A DNA stretch of 64,000 nt, taken from the NCBI GenBank assembly GCA_047495785.1, contig JBLDXI010000020.1:310001-374000 (forward strand), read 5' to 3'. Under the pieces are notes generated by a model. The model was not told the origin of the DNA. It saw only the letters and a list, made by a program, of their open reading frames with translations, and made no database searches. Origin of the DNA: Lepidodermella squamata (taxonomy: Eukaryota > Gastrotricha). How positions within the stretch are numbered: position 1 is the stretch's first letter; every line of letters begins with the position of its first letter. The position numbers were made by a program, and so were the translations under genes. Shown here one piece after another: positions 1 to 12,740 of the stretch.

Positions 1-13
1 CTACTAAATTCAG

Positions 14-128
14 GAATATATTTGCTCTGATGTCACAGCCACTACCTAGTGACGCCCAGCCGGCTTCGCTTACCGGAAAACTTGCTCAAGTGGTTGGCGG
101 TGGATCTAGTCAGCAAAATCAGTCCTAA
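14..128 (+). CDS. 3'-terminal exon of an unrecognised gene (partial)
   Basis: The window opens inside an intron that ends in a good branch-point and acceptor context (ctactaaattcag). The exon that follows reads in one frame, starting with NIFALMSQPLPSDAQP and ending GGGSSQQNQS, to a TAA stop. A canonical AATAAA lies 53 nt past the stop at 181-186. The visible 37 residues are polar, Gln/Ser/Gly-rich and carry no domain I recognise, so no function is offered. Only the C-terminus of the gene is in the window. The acceptor, open frame and well-placed poly(A) signal together make a real exon likely. The frame of the missing upstream exon cannot be verified. Confidence 0.6.
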
Positions 129-672
129 GAAGAACCATCAAAATTCATAAATTATTTGATTTGCTCGCTAAATTTTTATCAATAAATTAGATATATTGGA
201 CAATCATCCGACTTTTTAATATTCGGCCCTGTCATGTGATAAGAATTCGGCTATGCCTGTCTTGTCTACCTGAAACACTAAGCTTGACTTGAAAATTTGC
301 GGAAGGGAATACCTGGCCTTGTAGCTACAATTTGTCGTTATTTCTGAACTGAAGTTGTTTAAGTTGAACCTAACGAACGAATTTAGTTGGGAGGCATAGC
401 TTGAAGGAAATATGATTACATAATCGTCAAATTAAATGCTTCGTCCAAGCCCTTTAGATTGGTGGCTCAGTTGTGGAATTTTCATGTCCATTCTCCAATA
501 CTCTGTAAATGAATTTCAACTCATTGAAGGCATGCAATAATGGGGCGAACCATTTTGGTAGCACGCAGCTATTCATGGAATGTTCTTTTAATTGACGTGA
601 TTGACTTTCCGATTTTCTTCCTTTTTTCCGTACCCTTACTTTTGTAATTAATAATTTCTCCTTCTTTAATAG
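129..672. other. Intergenic: 3' flank of the partial gene and 5' flank of ZNHIT2
   Basis: Holds the AATAAA of the upstream gene (181-186) and an AT-rich stretch. A pyrimidine-rich acceptor ending in AG at 671-672 probably receives the leader of the next gene. No open frame here has coding support. Confidence 0.5.
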
Positions 673-687
673 GCCCAACACTATTAA

Positions 688-1821
688 ATGTCTTCGTGTT
701 TCTTTTGTTCAAATGGAAATGCTCCGTACAAATGCCCTCGTTGTGCAGCACCCTACTGCTCGTTGAAGTGTTACAAAGGCGAAAAACACAGCGATTGCAG
801 CGAGTCTTTCTACAAAGAATGGGTCGAGGAAGAAACTCGAGGTCAAAAGTGCGATCCGAGCAGGAAACAGAATATGGTCGACATTCTCCGCCGTCAGTTG
901 GAGGCTGACTCTGATGAACCGATCCCTGAAGATTTCGAAGAAATCGAAGGCGGCGATGATGGGGATGAAGACGACGATAGTGCTGAAGAGGATGACCTCG
1001 AAGTCCGCATGGCTGGGCTGGATTTAGATAGGAATCCCGACGAGATTTGGGCAAGGCTCACTGTTAAAGAGCGGAAAGAATTTGAACGTATTCTTGAAAA
1101 TAGCGAGATTTTGAATTTGGTTCCAACTTGGAAGCCGTGGTGGAAAAGTGCTTCTGTCGTAGTTGAGGATGATTATCTGTCCAAGTTGAGTCTATATGAA
1201 AAATTGGTTCCGGCTGGTAATTCGGCCCCTCTGGAAACTGACATTTGTGCGATTTTGTTCTCGTACTGCTTGTTGAGCAGATTTTACAATGGAGAATACG
1301 ATAAAAACAGCGACACTTTCACTGCCGATTTAGTTGCGTTTACTCCTTGCTTTGATGGAAGAGATCATAAGCCGAGTGGGGATGTTTCTATCGCTGTTAT
1401 GTTGGTCTACCAGCGCTGCTCTTCACTCAACGAAGAATTTCGGAAAATTATGGACGTGAATTACGCTTGCAAGCTCATCAACGATGTTATCGCAATTATT
1501 TCGGTCAAGCAACACCTCCACCGAGCGTTTTTCGACTTACTATCGATCGCAAGTCGTGGTACTCAGCTTATGAAGAGCTCAAAAGCGGAAGCCTCCCTCG
1601 TTAAGAAACTGTCACTTGCTAAAAAGAAGCTCGAATTTATGTCCGGATGGATTTCTAAATCAGGCGTGACCTTGTTTAAAACGTGCTCAAATCGTCTACT
1701 CTTATTGGCTTCTGCAATGAAAGCGGATTCTGCTGAGTTCCAAGAAATCATGCGCGATATCGAAACCTCCGGTTTACGTCAATCTGTTCAGCCGGTAAAC
1801 AAAATACAGGAAATCGGCTAA
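688..1821 (+). CDS. ZNHIT2: ZNHIT2-like HIT zinc-finger protein
   Basis: Single-exon gene for 377 residues. The N-terminus is a HIT zinc finger with ligands C4-x2-C7, C16-x2-C19, C24-x3-C28 and H34-x2-C37. Next comes a SFYKEWV block like that after the finger in ZNHIT2, an acidic Asp/Glu tract (about 75-100), and a conserved core with EFERILENSEILNLVPTWKPWW, which matches the family's FERLL...PPWRPWW motif. ZNHIT2 is a cofactor of the R2TP/HSP90 chaperone system in assembly of the U5 snRNP. The human protein is slightly longer (about 400 residues). The ATG is the first after a cttctttaatag acceptor, giving a 15 nt leader. AATAAA at 1854-1859 ends the transcript, which converges on RPL4. Assignment rests on the finger plus the PWW core; other HIT-finger proteins lack the latter. 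Confidence 0.88.
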   Translation: MSSCFFCSNGNAPYKCPRCAAPYCSLKCYKGEKHSDCSESFYKEWVEEETRGQKCDPSRKQNMVDILRRQLEADSDEPIPEDFEEIEGGDDGDEDDDSAEEDDLEVRMAGLDLDRNPDEIWARLTVKERKEFERILENSEILNLVPTWKPWWKSASVVVEDDYLSKLSLYEKLVPAGNSAPLETDICAILFSYCLLSRFYNGEYDKNSDTFTADLVAFTPCFDGRDHKPSGDVSIAVMLVYQRCSSLNEEFRKIMDVNYACKLINDVIAIISVKQHLHRAFFDLLSIASRGTQLMKSSKAEASLVKKLSLAKKKLEFMSGWISKSGVTLFKTCSNRLLLLASAMKADSAEFQEIMRDIETSGLRQSVQPVNKIQEIG

Positions 1822-2031
1822 CTTGACTTATGAATGTGATATATTTTTTCGAAAATAAAAGCGATTTTTTTCATCAACGTGTTTTACCGTGAAATAAGAG
1901 CATCATAACAACCATTAATCATAGAGGCCTAACGGCTTCGTGTTTTTATTTTCTGCTTTGTCTTCATCTCTTCAATATAGCACAAATCGATCAACACCAC
2001 ATTAGCTCACTTCTATGTCAAATAGAATTTA

Positions 2032-3959
2032 TCACTTCTTAGGAGCAGGCTTAGCGGCGGCTGGCTTAGCGGCAGCAGGCTTAGCCGCGGCGGGGGCGGC
2101 GGTGGTGGGCTGTAATTAGAACTTTGTAAAACTCGACAGAGGCATAAATAAACAGCATACCTTCTTGGTTCCCTTCTTCGCTTGGAGCGCCTTACCCCGC
2201 GCACGGAGGATCGCACGGCGCTTGAGAACGGCAGCGTATGGGTTCAACGCGACCATCGCGCGGACGTTGCGGAGTGGGTTCTTCTTGATGGCGTGACGGA
2301 TAACATGAGACCTAAACAGGGCAACACTTGATTGGTGATGATAACTTTCCGAAATCAACTTACTTGCGCGGGCGGAGAGCAGCGCGGATTTCATTGCTCT
2401 TCAGCAGTCTTTGCAGGTCGGTGTTAGCCATCTTGGGTTGGGGAAGACTGAGAGAAAATAGTGTAAAATCGTTCATTTTTCCTAAATGTAATTCGCTTAC
2501 TTGAAGCCCTTCTTTAGAAGGCTACCCTGGCGCCAAGTGCCGTAGAGAGCATCCAGCCTTTGCATGGCAGACTCGGTCCAGATGCAGAAGCGGCCGATGT
2601 GACCACCAGGAGCAAGGCGCAGAACGTTAAGCTTGTTAACATTCATCAAGGTGATTCCTAAGACAAAGGCATTGTAAGGTCTTCAATAAATGTCCTAGTT
2701 CAAAAAACCTGGGATGTTGCGGAAAGCGCGGGTGAGGCCTTGGTCCTTGTTGTAGATGATGCACGGGCCGCGCTTCTGGAGCTTCCTGCGGTTACGCATT
2801 TTACCCCTACCAGCACGGTTGCGCTTGGAGTTGTACACCTAAGCCCCAAAATTAAACACGACGACAAATAATCCGAATCAGCAAAATACCTTGAGCACGT
2901 CTTGCCAAGCCTTAAGCTTCTTCAGCAGAGCAACGGCTTCCTTGGTCTTCTTGAACTCCTGAATTTTGTCGGAAACGACAAGTGGGCATTCAGGGATTTG
3001 GTCGATGGCATGGCCTATATCGACATGCAACAATTGATATATTATCGATAAATTGATTAAATCTAAGCATACCGCGAGCCATAACGAGAGCTGGAATTCC
3101 AGTGGCTGCAATAGCTGAAACCATGGCGTACCGGCGCTTCTTGATGTTGATGCGGCGGTGCCACCGGCGGAAGGTGACAGTGGGGGCGAACATGCGACCA
3201 CCACGGCACATGTTTCCGTAAGCACCCTGGCCCGAACGGTGAGTACCACCACCGCGAACACGCGGGATCCTAGCTACGGCACGGCCAGTACCCCAAGATT
3301 CAGCCGAAGTTTGATGACCTTTAAGAAGAATAATAAGAAAATGCATCTAAAACAAATGCTGGTTCTTACCGGCCTTCTCGGCGACAGCGTAGGCCTGGCG
3401 GGTGTTCTTCAGCATATCAAAGTGAACAGAGTTCACAATGTCGGGGCGGATCGCAGCCTTGAACACAGCAGGCAATTTAACGGTTTTGCCGCTGGCCTCA
3501 GCCTTTTCATTGAAAACAGTCAAAAGGGGTCGAGCAGATGCAACCGCCTGCAAGAATATTTCATATCAATAAATGTACATGTAAGTTACCACGTATATTG
3601 GACATCACGATTGAGCGCACAAATACCCTAATTACGCATCTCTTATACACAAATTTTGTAAAATTGGACTTTCGGCACTGCTGGCTTTGCCTTAACAAAA
3701 CAATATCCACATCCAGACAAGGCTGGGTATTGTCCGTAGGCTTCCAGGAGACTTATCGACCTCCAAGTAGAGATTAGGTGGGAATAAACATTTAATACGC
3801 CCCACATGATTGAACAATTTGTGGCTAAGATCCAGATATTTCCTTCAAGTCTCAGCATCAAACAGCTATCGGACCGGGCAGTCTAACAGTTCGTTTAACA
3901 TGAAGAACCCATTTCAATCGTGATGCCCAAATCGTGAAAGAAGCTCCAAAACGTACCAT
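2032..3959 (-). CDS. RPL4: Large ribosomal subunit protein uL4 (RPL4)
   Basis: Nine coding exons in transcript order: 3959-3957, 3547-3370, 3318-3073, 3014-2890, 2838-2709, 2657-2501, 2447-2364, 2311-2161, 2109-2032. All junctions are GT-AG and in phase, giving 383 residues. Hallmarks of eukaryotic L4 are plain: [56 protein letters not shown] and the basic C-terminus ending in an Ala/Lys/Pro repeat ([14 protein letters not shown]). It is a core protein lining the nascent-peptide tunnel of the 60S subunit. The tail is shorter than in vertebrates (427 residues). The first exon is inferred: it carries only the ATG, directly followed by a GTACGT donor and a 409 nt intron. A ttttgtttag acceptor 18 nt before the ATG suggests a trans-spliced leader. 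The remaining exons are secure. Confidence 0.93.
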
Positions 3960-5241
3960 CGCTATTTAATTAACTCCCTAAACAAAATATAATATTACAC
4001 ACCACGATAATCAGGCGTGAAAAGTCACTTCAAGCAAAATTTTTGATGCCTCCTGAACACTCCGAACCCGATAGGGGCCGATTTTTGAATTAGCGCACGC
4101 TGGAAAAATAATTTTTCTGGAATTATGTAATGTGCACATTTTATAGTTTTTATCAATAATATATTTTATCATGTGTCTAAATCATGCTATAATTCAAACA
4201 CTTTGGCGCCGACCCGGCGGAATGTTAAACGAATGCCTGCCGCGCGTGGTTTGTTTGTGTTGTCGGCTGTCGGAGTTGATGCATAAGTATTTTGCGTTAG
4301 AGTGTTATGTGTTATCGGCCTCATAGCTTACTATCGTATCTTGTTTACCTTGAACTATTTATTGCTATAGCTCGTATTATTAATATTTTCAGATATTGAG
4401 CTTGTGATATGCGATTTTGCCTACAATTCCCTTTATGTTCAAAACTTCGGAGCCTGAGTTGATAAATTTTAGTCATCTCTAATCCCATTTTATCAAGAAT
4501 TTGTATTATTTGTCCACACACGCCCTCGTGGTGGAGCGTGAAGACATTGATGGTGTCATCTAATAGTTCCCAATCGCGCCCTCAACTAAACTGAAAATTG
4601 CAAATTCAGTTGAAGTTTTCATTCTTAGTTTTTAGGAGCAGGCGGCATGCCGCGAGCAAACTATTTTGAACTATTCAGCTGCGCAAACTCTAATAATGGT
4701 GGGAATCAATGCATGAAGGGATAGCTGATTTATGGAGACCATGCTATTTAATTGCTGAAGCTCAGTAAGCATTTTTTGTATTCGCGATCTTCAAGGATGA
4801 TACTATCGAAAACTTCCTATTGGCATTTGATGCACAATTTCCAGCCCCGCTTTCTGCCAATCGCTAAACATTGCTTTTCAGGTTCCATGTCTCTCTATCC
4901 TCGAATGTGGAATGTGCATCACCTGTGCTTTGATGTATTGGGATTGTATGAATATAAAATATCAGTAAGAGTCCTCCTTGGATTTTCTGGAGAAAGAATG
5001 AACTAGAGAGACATTGTCTGCGAAATGTTATATTCTGTGGCGTTATTCACTCTTATTATCAATGTCTAGTTAGGTGTAGTATGTTGTATGGTTTTAACAA
5101 CTAGTGGCTCAATGTATTAAACCAAGTTTTAAAAATTACTTAATACGCTGTTTTGCTCATGTCTTTTTGTATTTGATACAGTTTTTGTTCAACTTGTTTT
5201 AATTGCTGTTGTAGGATGTATTTACGTAGAAAAGAAGTTGA
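3960..5241. other. Divergent intergenic region between RPL4 and the cyclase gene
   Basis: Holds the presumed promoters of two divergent genes. A GC-rich patch near 4200-4290 stands out from the AT-rich surroundings. A gctgttgtag acceptor at 5205-5214 serves the cyclase mRNA. No TATA box or coding exon was recognised. Confidence 0.4.
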
Positions 5242-8200
5242 ATGATGTATCAATACCAAGTTGAAAATGGTATAGGTGATACAAAAAATCCCGATGAGCA
5301 ACCGTTTTTAACGAGAAACGGAGTCGGTCACAAATATGGCTCACCTGCGAGAAGCAATTACTTGAATGATTATGGTGGACAATGGGTAGAAGAGAGCTCA
5401 CAAGAGAATGATCTTGCCAAAGTCAGCCCTTGCACTCGGGCCTGTGCTAACTGTTTATTCCCTGGGCGCTATTTTTCCGAGGAATGGGAGCAACTTGCGG
5501 AGTCGTTTATTCATCCTCTCGATCGATCCAGAATGGCTCTGGCACTTTTTCTATTATTTTCTGTCGTAACATCGCTATCAGTCATCGAATTGGTGTACCA
5601 ATCGGCAATCACAGTTCATGTCATGTGCAACATGGTATTTGCCTGTTGTTTTATCATCATGTTCATCTTCGTCTGCACACCTTACTGCAAGCAAAGACAT
5701 TTTCTATTTGTACGCATTATGACGTACCTGTCTTGTTTGACCTATTCGGCGTTGATCATGCCATATAAGTTGCCGTTCACCAAGGATGTCGGACTGTTCT
5801 CTCCTGGCGATCGTCTTTGGGAGCTGTTTTTTGTTATACTGATAGTTTACGTTTTCATCCCGTTGCCGTATTTGTTATGCATTCTCGTTGGCATATTGTT
5901 GCCTGTTTCCTACGCAACGACTCTAATTTTTCAATTGGATTCTTTCCGGCCAGTACCTGACCTGTACTCGGTAAGTTTTTTGTTTTCTTACGTTTTGTAA
6001 CTATTAGTTGCGAGTTGCGCTTCAACTCAAGGATTTGTTTGGATACCATAAGCTTGATACCACATTATAGCGGTAATAAGCTGCTCAGTCAATGTTGTTG
6101 AGCGTATATATTGCCAAAATAAATACGTGGGCCTATTTGTATGACCGGAAGCTGTGTGGGCTCTTGGATTTGGCCCGGAATAATCACCACCTGGTATTTC
6201 GTAATCATCGGTGTAACTGCGTGAGTTACAGTTCGCGTGCGCTCATTAAAGCACCGTGTCCGCGTTTCACTTTGGCTAGAGCACGCTTCTGTTTAGTTAG
6301 CCGTGATTCCATCTATCGCACTGCATGTGCAAACATGGACGCTTACACTCGCTCAAGCACGCGAATGCTTTTAACCTATAACAACGTTATTCCTGTGCGC
6401 GCTGTAGTTCAGATTACCGGACAGGGGTAATCAGAGGGAATGTGCGGTACAGTGTTAACTCGCAAGAATAATATGCGGTGTAATTTGTGAGAAGCCAAAG
6501 CAGCTAGGGATATGCTCAGCAGCGCGCGTCTCTTAAAAACGATCCTAATAGTTGATATTATTATGCGTGGGCGTAACGATCACTTTGGAGCCGAATGATA
6601 ATTATACTATTAATAATCCCGCGTAATCGGTTTTCGTTTGTTATTCTTCTACTAGGTTTCGGCGAATCTTGTTCTTTTGGGTGGCGCCGGCAACATCATT
6701 GGATTGGTTGCCTGGTGCATTTGGAACCGTTTCAGCCGTCGCCTGCTGGTTCACGTGAGAGAATATGCCCTCGCCGGGGTTGAATTGGAGAAAGAAAATG
6801 AAAAATTTGATCGAGTTCTCACGGCGTGCTTTCCGCCAAGCATCGGCAGTTCGTTGAAAGCTGACATTCTCTCGGGGGCTGGCGAGGCTAACACTAAGGA
6901 AAGAATAGTCAATCACGAATCTGTGACAATGATGCTGGTCGAACTTGTTGGCTTTGATCGCGTGTTGATGGGAACGCCGCCGCGGGACAAAGGGGTTCTC
7001 GTCAACAAATTGTTCGCGAAATTGTGCGAACTCTCTGAGGGCTACGCATGCGTTTGTCTCAACGCCGACAGTAGCTGGACGCTGCTCGTCGTCAGCGGCA
7101 TAGTCCACACGCGGTCCGACCACGCTCGCGCCTGTCTTCACCTAGCTTTTGACATGCTCGATTTCGTGAACGCTTTGTCGGACACCGCCGGCGTGCAGTT
7201 ACGTCTTCGCATGTCCGTTCACTCGGGAAACATTGCGTGCGGTTTAATTGGAAAACAAAGGTATTATTTCATGAGTAATTAAACATGGAGCGAAACTAGA
7301 TATGATGTGTTAATAGATGGATGTACGATGCTTGGAGTCACGATTTGGTGGCCCTGCAGAAGATGCACGAATCAGCAGTTGTTGGGCAAGTCCAAATAAG
7401 TCGAGAAACCCTCGCTTATTTTGGAAACGCGTCCGATATCCAGCTGAGTCAAGAACCAAACGTGGTAGCTGCCGCTGCCATAGCCGACAGATTTGTCGTC
7501 CGACCTAATAGACCACCTCGGGTAATAATGAGAAAGAAAGATGAAATTGAAAATCGGAAAATTTTAATTTTAGCTATACGGTTTTACTGACGTTCTATCT
7601 TCGTATCCTGATCGACATTTATTGGCTCCGACTCAATTACTTATTGCCGCACTTGATTCAACTACGACGCTAAATTGCAGCCAGTTCCCAGTTTTCGGTC
7701 AAAACTCTCTGCGCCCTTCTCCGATTCAATTATTAACGACCCCCGTTCGTTTACCGGACGAAGATGCGTTCGCGTTGCACAGTTTACGTCAGTTGCAAGA
7801 TGACTGCGGTAGTCAGTGGTCCGTACCTACAGTCGTTCCTACTCAAATGCATTCTGAGCTGCACGATGGCAGTATTGTCGCTGTCGTAAAAACTGTCCCT
7901 TCCAAACGAGATGTCTTAAATCCGTTTACAATGCGATTTCGCAGTCGGGCTTTGGAGCACGATTTTGAAGAAAGCCCTGCATCACTCTTCACGGTTTCGC
8001 TGCTTTCATGTCTCGTCATTCATGTTGTCAGCACCGTATTTCATTGCCTGGTTCTTCCCAAGTAAGATTAATACTGATCGCTAACAAAATTAAGGAGGAT
8101 TTTTTAATTATTTTATTTTTCGTGTATATGTGTTTTTAATTAGTTGCATACCTGAAGTGTGATGTAGCTTATTAATCATCATCTTTGTTATTATTTTTAC

Positions 8201-11200
8201 AGGACAATTTTGTTTTTGACGCTGACGCTGTTTACCTTCATCAATTTCTTGACGCCATTGTTTACAATGGTATGCAACAAATTGGGATGTGTTCCGACGG
8301 CATTACAACGCGCACCACGCTTGCGGCTTTGTTTTTGTATCATCTGCCTCGTTCTTGCTTACTTAACTGCCCAGATCAATGTGGTAAGTCATTGTCATCA
8401 TCGATTTCGAGAGGAAAACTCTTGTAATTAACCTTTTACTCGACAGCTCACGTGTTCTGGCGGTTTGTTTGACGCGATCTTCCTCGAGAGATCGTCGGCC
8501 TCTGGGGCGACCGGTGGTAGCGCGCCCAATGACGTGTCAAATTTGGCAAAACACCGGCAGTGCACGGTGCCAGTTTACATCGGCGCGGCTGGCTTGTTGA
8601 TTATCTGCATGCCGATGCTATTCACGCGGATTTTGGCGCTCATCAAGGCCGCTTTCGCGCTAATGGTCGCGCTCGGATTCGCTCTCGTCATCGAGTACAC
8701 TCATCGCTCGTTGTTTGTTAAGCCGCTGCTGAGTAGCGTCACCCCATCTGACCTATCTCTTCTCGTGTCTCTGGCGATTTTCGTTATTTTCGTCTACGTC
8801 CACGGCCGGCTGCTTGACAGACTCGAGCGGCTCACTCTTCTGTGGCAGCGCGCGTGTGCCGAGCGCCACGTAGAAACATCTGCCATCGCGCAAAACGGCC
8901 GACGCCTTTTGAATAACATTCTACCGGAACCGGCTTTAACTTGCCTGGTCGACAGCGCTATTCCTATCGATAGCTACTCGGAAAACCAAGATAATGTGGC
9001 AGTTGCGGTGCTTTCACTCGAAAATCTGCCGCAGGCAAGCAGTCTTGAGCGGCGGCTTAACTCGACGAAAACACTCGACTCGTTCCGTTTGTTATCCCAG
9101 CTAATTTACCAAATTGACGAGCTGCTGAGTGAAGGGCGTTTTAAAGACCTTGTCAAAGTGCGGTCAGTTAACTCGCAATACGTCGTCGCTGTCGGGCTCT
9201 ACTCGCAGGACACCAGCGCCCCTGAAACGCTGGTCAGTCAGCGGCTCTCTGTGGCTATTGACTTCGTGCTAGCCGTGCGGCAAATGATTGTGATGACGAA
9301 CTCAAGCCTCGGTTCAGACATTTCTGTCCACTCGGGCATAAGCATTGGCTCGGTTACTTGTGGCGTCGTCGCGTGCCGCAACATTTATTTCGACATTTTC
9401 TCAAACACGGTCCGAACCGCCCTGCTAATGGCTCGGACCTGCAAACCCGAATACGTTCAGGTCTCAGAAACAGTCTACACATATACGCGGTATCTATACC
9501 GCTACTACTCAAGGAAAAGAATGAGTGTCGATCCAATTGGCGAATTTTTCGCATACCGTTTGATCGGAACGAGGGCAATGTACCGAAACGGACCGCTCGG
9601 TCTCGGTCCGCTCATCGGGTCAGGCCTAACGAGGCAAGGTTCGCGTGAATCAGGTGTTTCGTTACTATCACAAGCCACCTCGGTATGGTCTCAAGCCGGC
9701 GGCCCCGTCAATCGTCAGGTGCAGCAGCAACAGCAGCGATTTATGAACGAGTCGTTGAACAGCCGACCTCAATATAACGCTGTGGAAGAAAATGTTGAAT
9801 TATCTGCATCGCAGACGCTGAATCAAACCGCGCCGCCTCAGAACGAGGGCCAATATTCGTCAGTTGCGACTGGTGCTGGCTATTCTTACTACGCCGGGCC
9901 ATCCCAGGCGAATTTTCAGTACGCGAGTGCCTATGTGCCTCCTTACAGGGAAGGGACTAGAAATTTGAATGTCAGTCATTTATCCGCTGTGCCTGAGATG
10001 GACGCTTCTGGCCATGAACAAACGTCGTTGCACATGACTTCGAGCAATAACTCTGCCAGATTTGAAACAGCTGCTGTACAAAAGAAAGAAAATGTTGTTG
10101 AATCAAACGGTGCTACTTCCCCGAATTCTTGGGGTCCTGAAATTCCGCAACCGCAGCAATTTATCGGCATGTCGGTCAGCCAGGTGCAGCAGCAGCAGAC
10201 GTCTCAATATGACATGCGGAAGAGTCAGACTTCTAAAAGCATGTGCACTGCTGAATCTGGTCAGAACTCACCTCGCAGTCAGGTTTCTCATTACGACAAT
10301 GTAATTTTAAATTTAGTTTTGCCTTCACATTAAACGGACGCAGTAGGAATGAACGAAAGCTGGTCTATCAGCGCTCTTAAAATGCAATAATAGAAATATT
10401 TCTCGATCAATTTCACTCGGTAGTAAGCTCATAAAAACGTAATTAAATTATGGCTGCAAAGTTCTCAGAAGAGAAAAATTGAAGCTTATAGATAGCATAA
10501 AATTGATTGTAATCGAATAGCTCTTACATTTAACGATAATATGCTCGATAAGGGCGTCCAATTAGCCCCAATATTGAACGTGAAAGAAAATTTCTAATTG
10601 TCATTACTAATTTCAGCAAAATGGACACAGTTCGAATGGAGACAATGAGGATGACGTTTACCTGCAACGGCGTCTCGATATTGCTGCGACTCATAACTAC
10701 GGCGGTTCAGCCGACCACGATTTTGACGAACAGGGTCTATCTGAAATGCCTGAAATCAAGTCTTACACGCTCAACAGTTTGACATCTTCGTCGAAGAAAA
10801 TCTCAGCGAATCCAGTAGAACAGATCTTCCAAAAATCAACTACGTTTACTGTACCGGGTGCGAAAGCCAAGCAATCGAGTCGGCAGAGTTTGCAGTACCA
10901 GTACACCTTCGACAAAGCCGACGACCCTCTTCTCGGTGTCGATGACGCCGCTGAAATCGAGGAACGGCTAGCCGCCTTGGACGAACTTGATCGAAAAATC
11001 AGGGAAAGTGTCGCTCAACTCCGTTGTGTGGAACTGGACGAAGACCTCGCGCCCACCAAGGCATGCCATGAAAGCACGCCTATGCTCGATAAATCGGTTC
11101 ATCGCGTGACTGAGGAAGTCGTCCTGGAACCACCAGTACCGCCCCAAACGATCGGAGGCATCAGCTCGATTCCTTTCATCGATGACTCGACCAACCAAAC

Positions 11201-11450
11201 TCCGAGACAGTCGTGCATTGGGGTCGCAGCAATTAAACCCGCGTTTGCGTCTACCTTCACAACTACCCCGGGGCGCCACATTCTTCCCGATCTCGTTCGG
11301 CCGCCCACATCGACGAGCATAAACGCACCCAGTGATTCAGCTGTTGAAGTCAAACTGCGCTCCAGAAGTTACGACCACCTCTCCGATAATACGTCATCCT
11401 ACAACATGGCGCCAATGCCGATACCCGAATCCGCCAAACCCGAGTTGTAA
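5242..11450 (+). CDS. Membrane adenylyl cyclase (12 TM, AC9-like layout) with degenerate catalytic sites
   Basis: Seven exons (5242-5970, 6656-7260, 7317-7521, 7574-8061, 8203-8383, 8447-10300, 10617-11450) encode 1631 residues. The layout is that of a mammalian-type transmembrane cyclase: six TM helices ending in VSANLVLLGGAGNIIG, cyclase domain C1 (about 334-482), six more TM helices, C2 (about 920-1111), then a 500-residue Gln/Ser-rich tail. Family landmarks survive (RMSVHSGNIACGLIG; DISVHSGISIGSVTCGVV; FDIFSNTV). Catalytic ones do not. The first C1 metal aspartate is Glu339 (LVELVGF for FADIVGF). The second falls on Trp384 in an ungapped alignment. The C2 NVASR pair is replaced by Arg1059 and Leu1063. 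The protein may therefore be a receptor-coupled scaffold rather than an enzyme. An acceptor at 5213-5214 gives a 27 nt leader. A possible AATAAA is at 12105-12110. Subtype is uncertain. Confidence 0.85.
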
Positions 11451-12310
11451 TTCTAATTTTTGTTTACTGCAAGAGAGTTGTTGCGATTTTGTTAGAGCCG
11501 AGTTGATATTTTCTATTTTCATCACTGCCATTGTTTATAAATAATTAGAAGTTTTGTTTGATAAGATTTACCTTACTTGCTATTCTGCTGTTTTCTTGTA
11601 CCTATTGCGCCAAGGAATAGAAATGATGTTTTCGTGCTCACCATCTCAAAGATGTGCCTATAAATCTGCCTCCTTGATCACTGCCTTGAATCTTACTGGG
11701 CGAATGCTTATTTGCGAACAGATCAAAATCAACTTGCCCTGTGCTTCTGCCTCTTTATACTTAAAGCCAATAGGATGCTCTTGAACTTTATCCTTCGAAC
11801 CTCAATCTGATGAGCTTTTATTCAATCTCTTTGTTTTTCGATGACCCAACTTTACATGGGGGTCGATGCCAAATATATCAAATTTGATGCGATGAAATTA
11901 ATGCAAGATGAAAAATCGCTCTTAGCTGCATCGATGATTACCTATTCGATTTTCAGAATGAATGCTTCAGCGCTAGAAGTGAATGATGAATAATATTTTT
12001 AATTTTATTGTATAAATGCCATGTAAACCAATGAATTGCACTACTTAGCTTTTAAAGCACGTTGTAATCAACAATCAATTTTGAATATTGCTGTTTCGTT
12101 TTCAAATAAAACTGAAATTAACGTACATGCCATTGTTATTTCTCCAGTAAAAACATAGGCTACCGAGTTTCATCCGATGATTATATCCCGAAATTTAGAT
12201 TTTCTAGCAATTAATACTGATCACAGATCTCCTCATGCCGTGAAAAACGTTTCCAGCTCAAGATAAAATACACTTGACCGAAGCCAAGCTTGTCAAAATA
12301 GTTTCCATTC

Positions 12311-12707
12311 ACTAAAATAGCTGCTTTATTTCACCAGGTGACTAAAAAACGACGCGATTAGGCGCGTTATTTTTGAGAAAAAGGCTAACGAGGAGTCGCC
12401 GTCGAAAAAACGCCATATCGTGTTCAACCTGTCAGGTAGATGCACACAAGCGTGATTTTCAATACAGGCCAACCAGTACCAAACTAGGCAGTTTGATACC
12501 TTCGAATTCAGCCCTCTACCGTAAATCAAAATTGCTAAAATAAAATAAAATCCGAAGGCACTTCCCAATATTGTCATCAATCCCCCGAACCCATGCCTTG
12601 TAAATGAAACTGCCCTCTACTTACGATCTGCCTTCTTTCTTTTCTAAAAAAAGAAACAAACTGCGTCGTTTTTTAGTCGCCTGGTGACATTTGGCAGCTG
12701 TTCTAGT
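12311..12707. mobile_element. MITE-like inverted-repeat element
   Basis: Arms of about 45 nt face each other. The inner core (12331-12355 against 12663-12687) matches at 24 of 25 positions when one side is reverse-complemented (TCACCAGGYGACTAAAAAAC). The match extends outward with some mismatches to ACTAAAATAGCTGC on the left and its complement on the right. The 397 bp unit has no coding capacity, as in non-autonomous DNA transposons. No clear target-site duplication was found, so the superfamily is unknown. Confidence 0.6.
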
Positions 12708-12740
12708 TTATGCATACCGTCGAGCAGGGTGACTTTGGGC

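Noticed and set aside
3548-3956. snoRNA in RPL4 intron 1
   Set aside because: Partial C-box and D-box look-alikes occur (GTGATGT; CTGA), but no correctly spaced pair with a terminal stem was found by eye.
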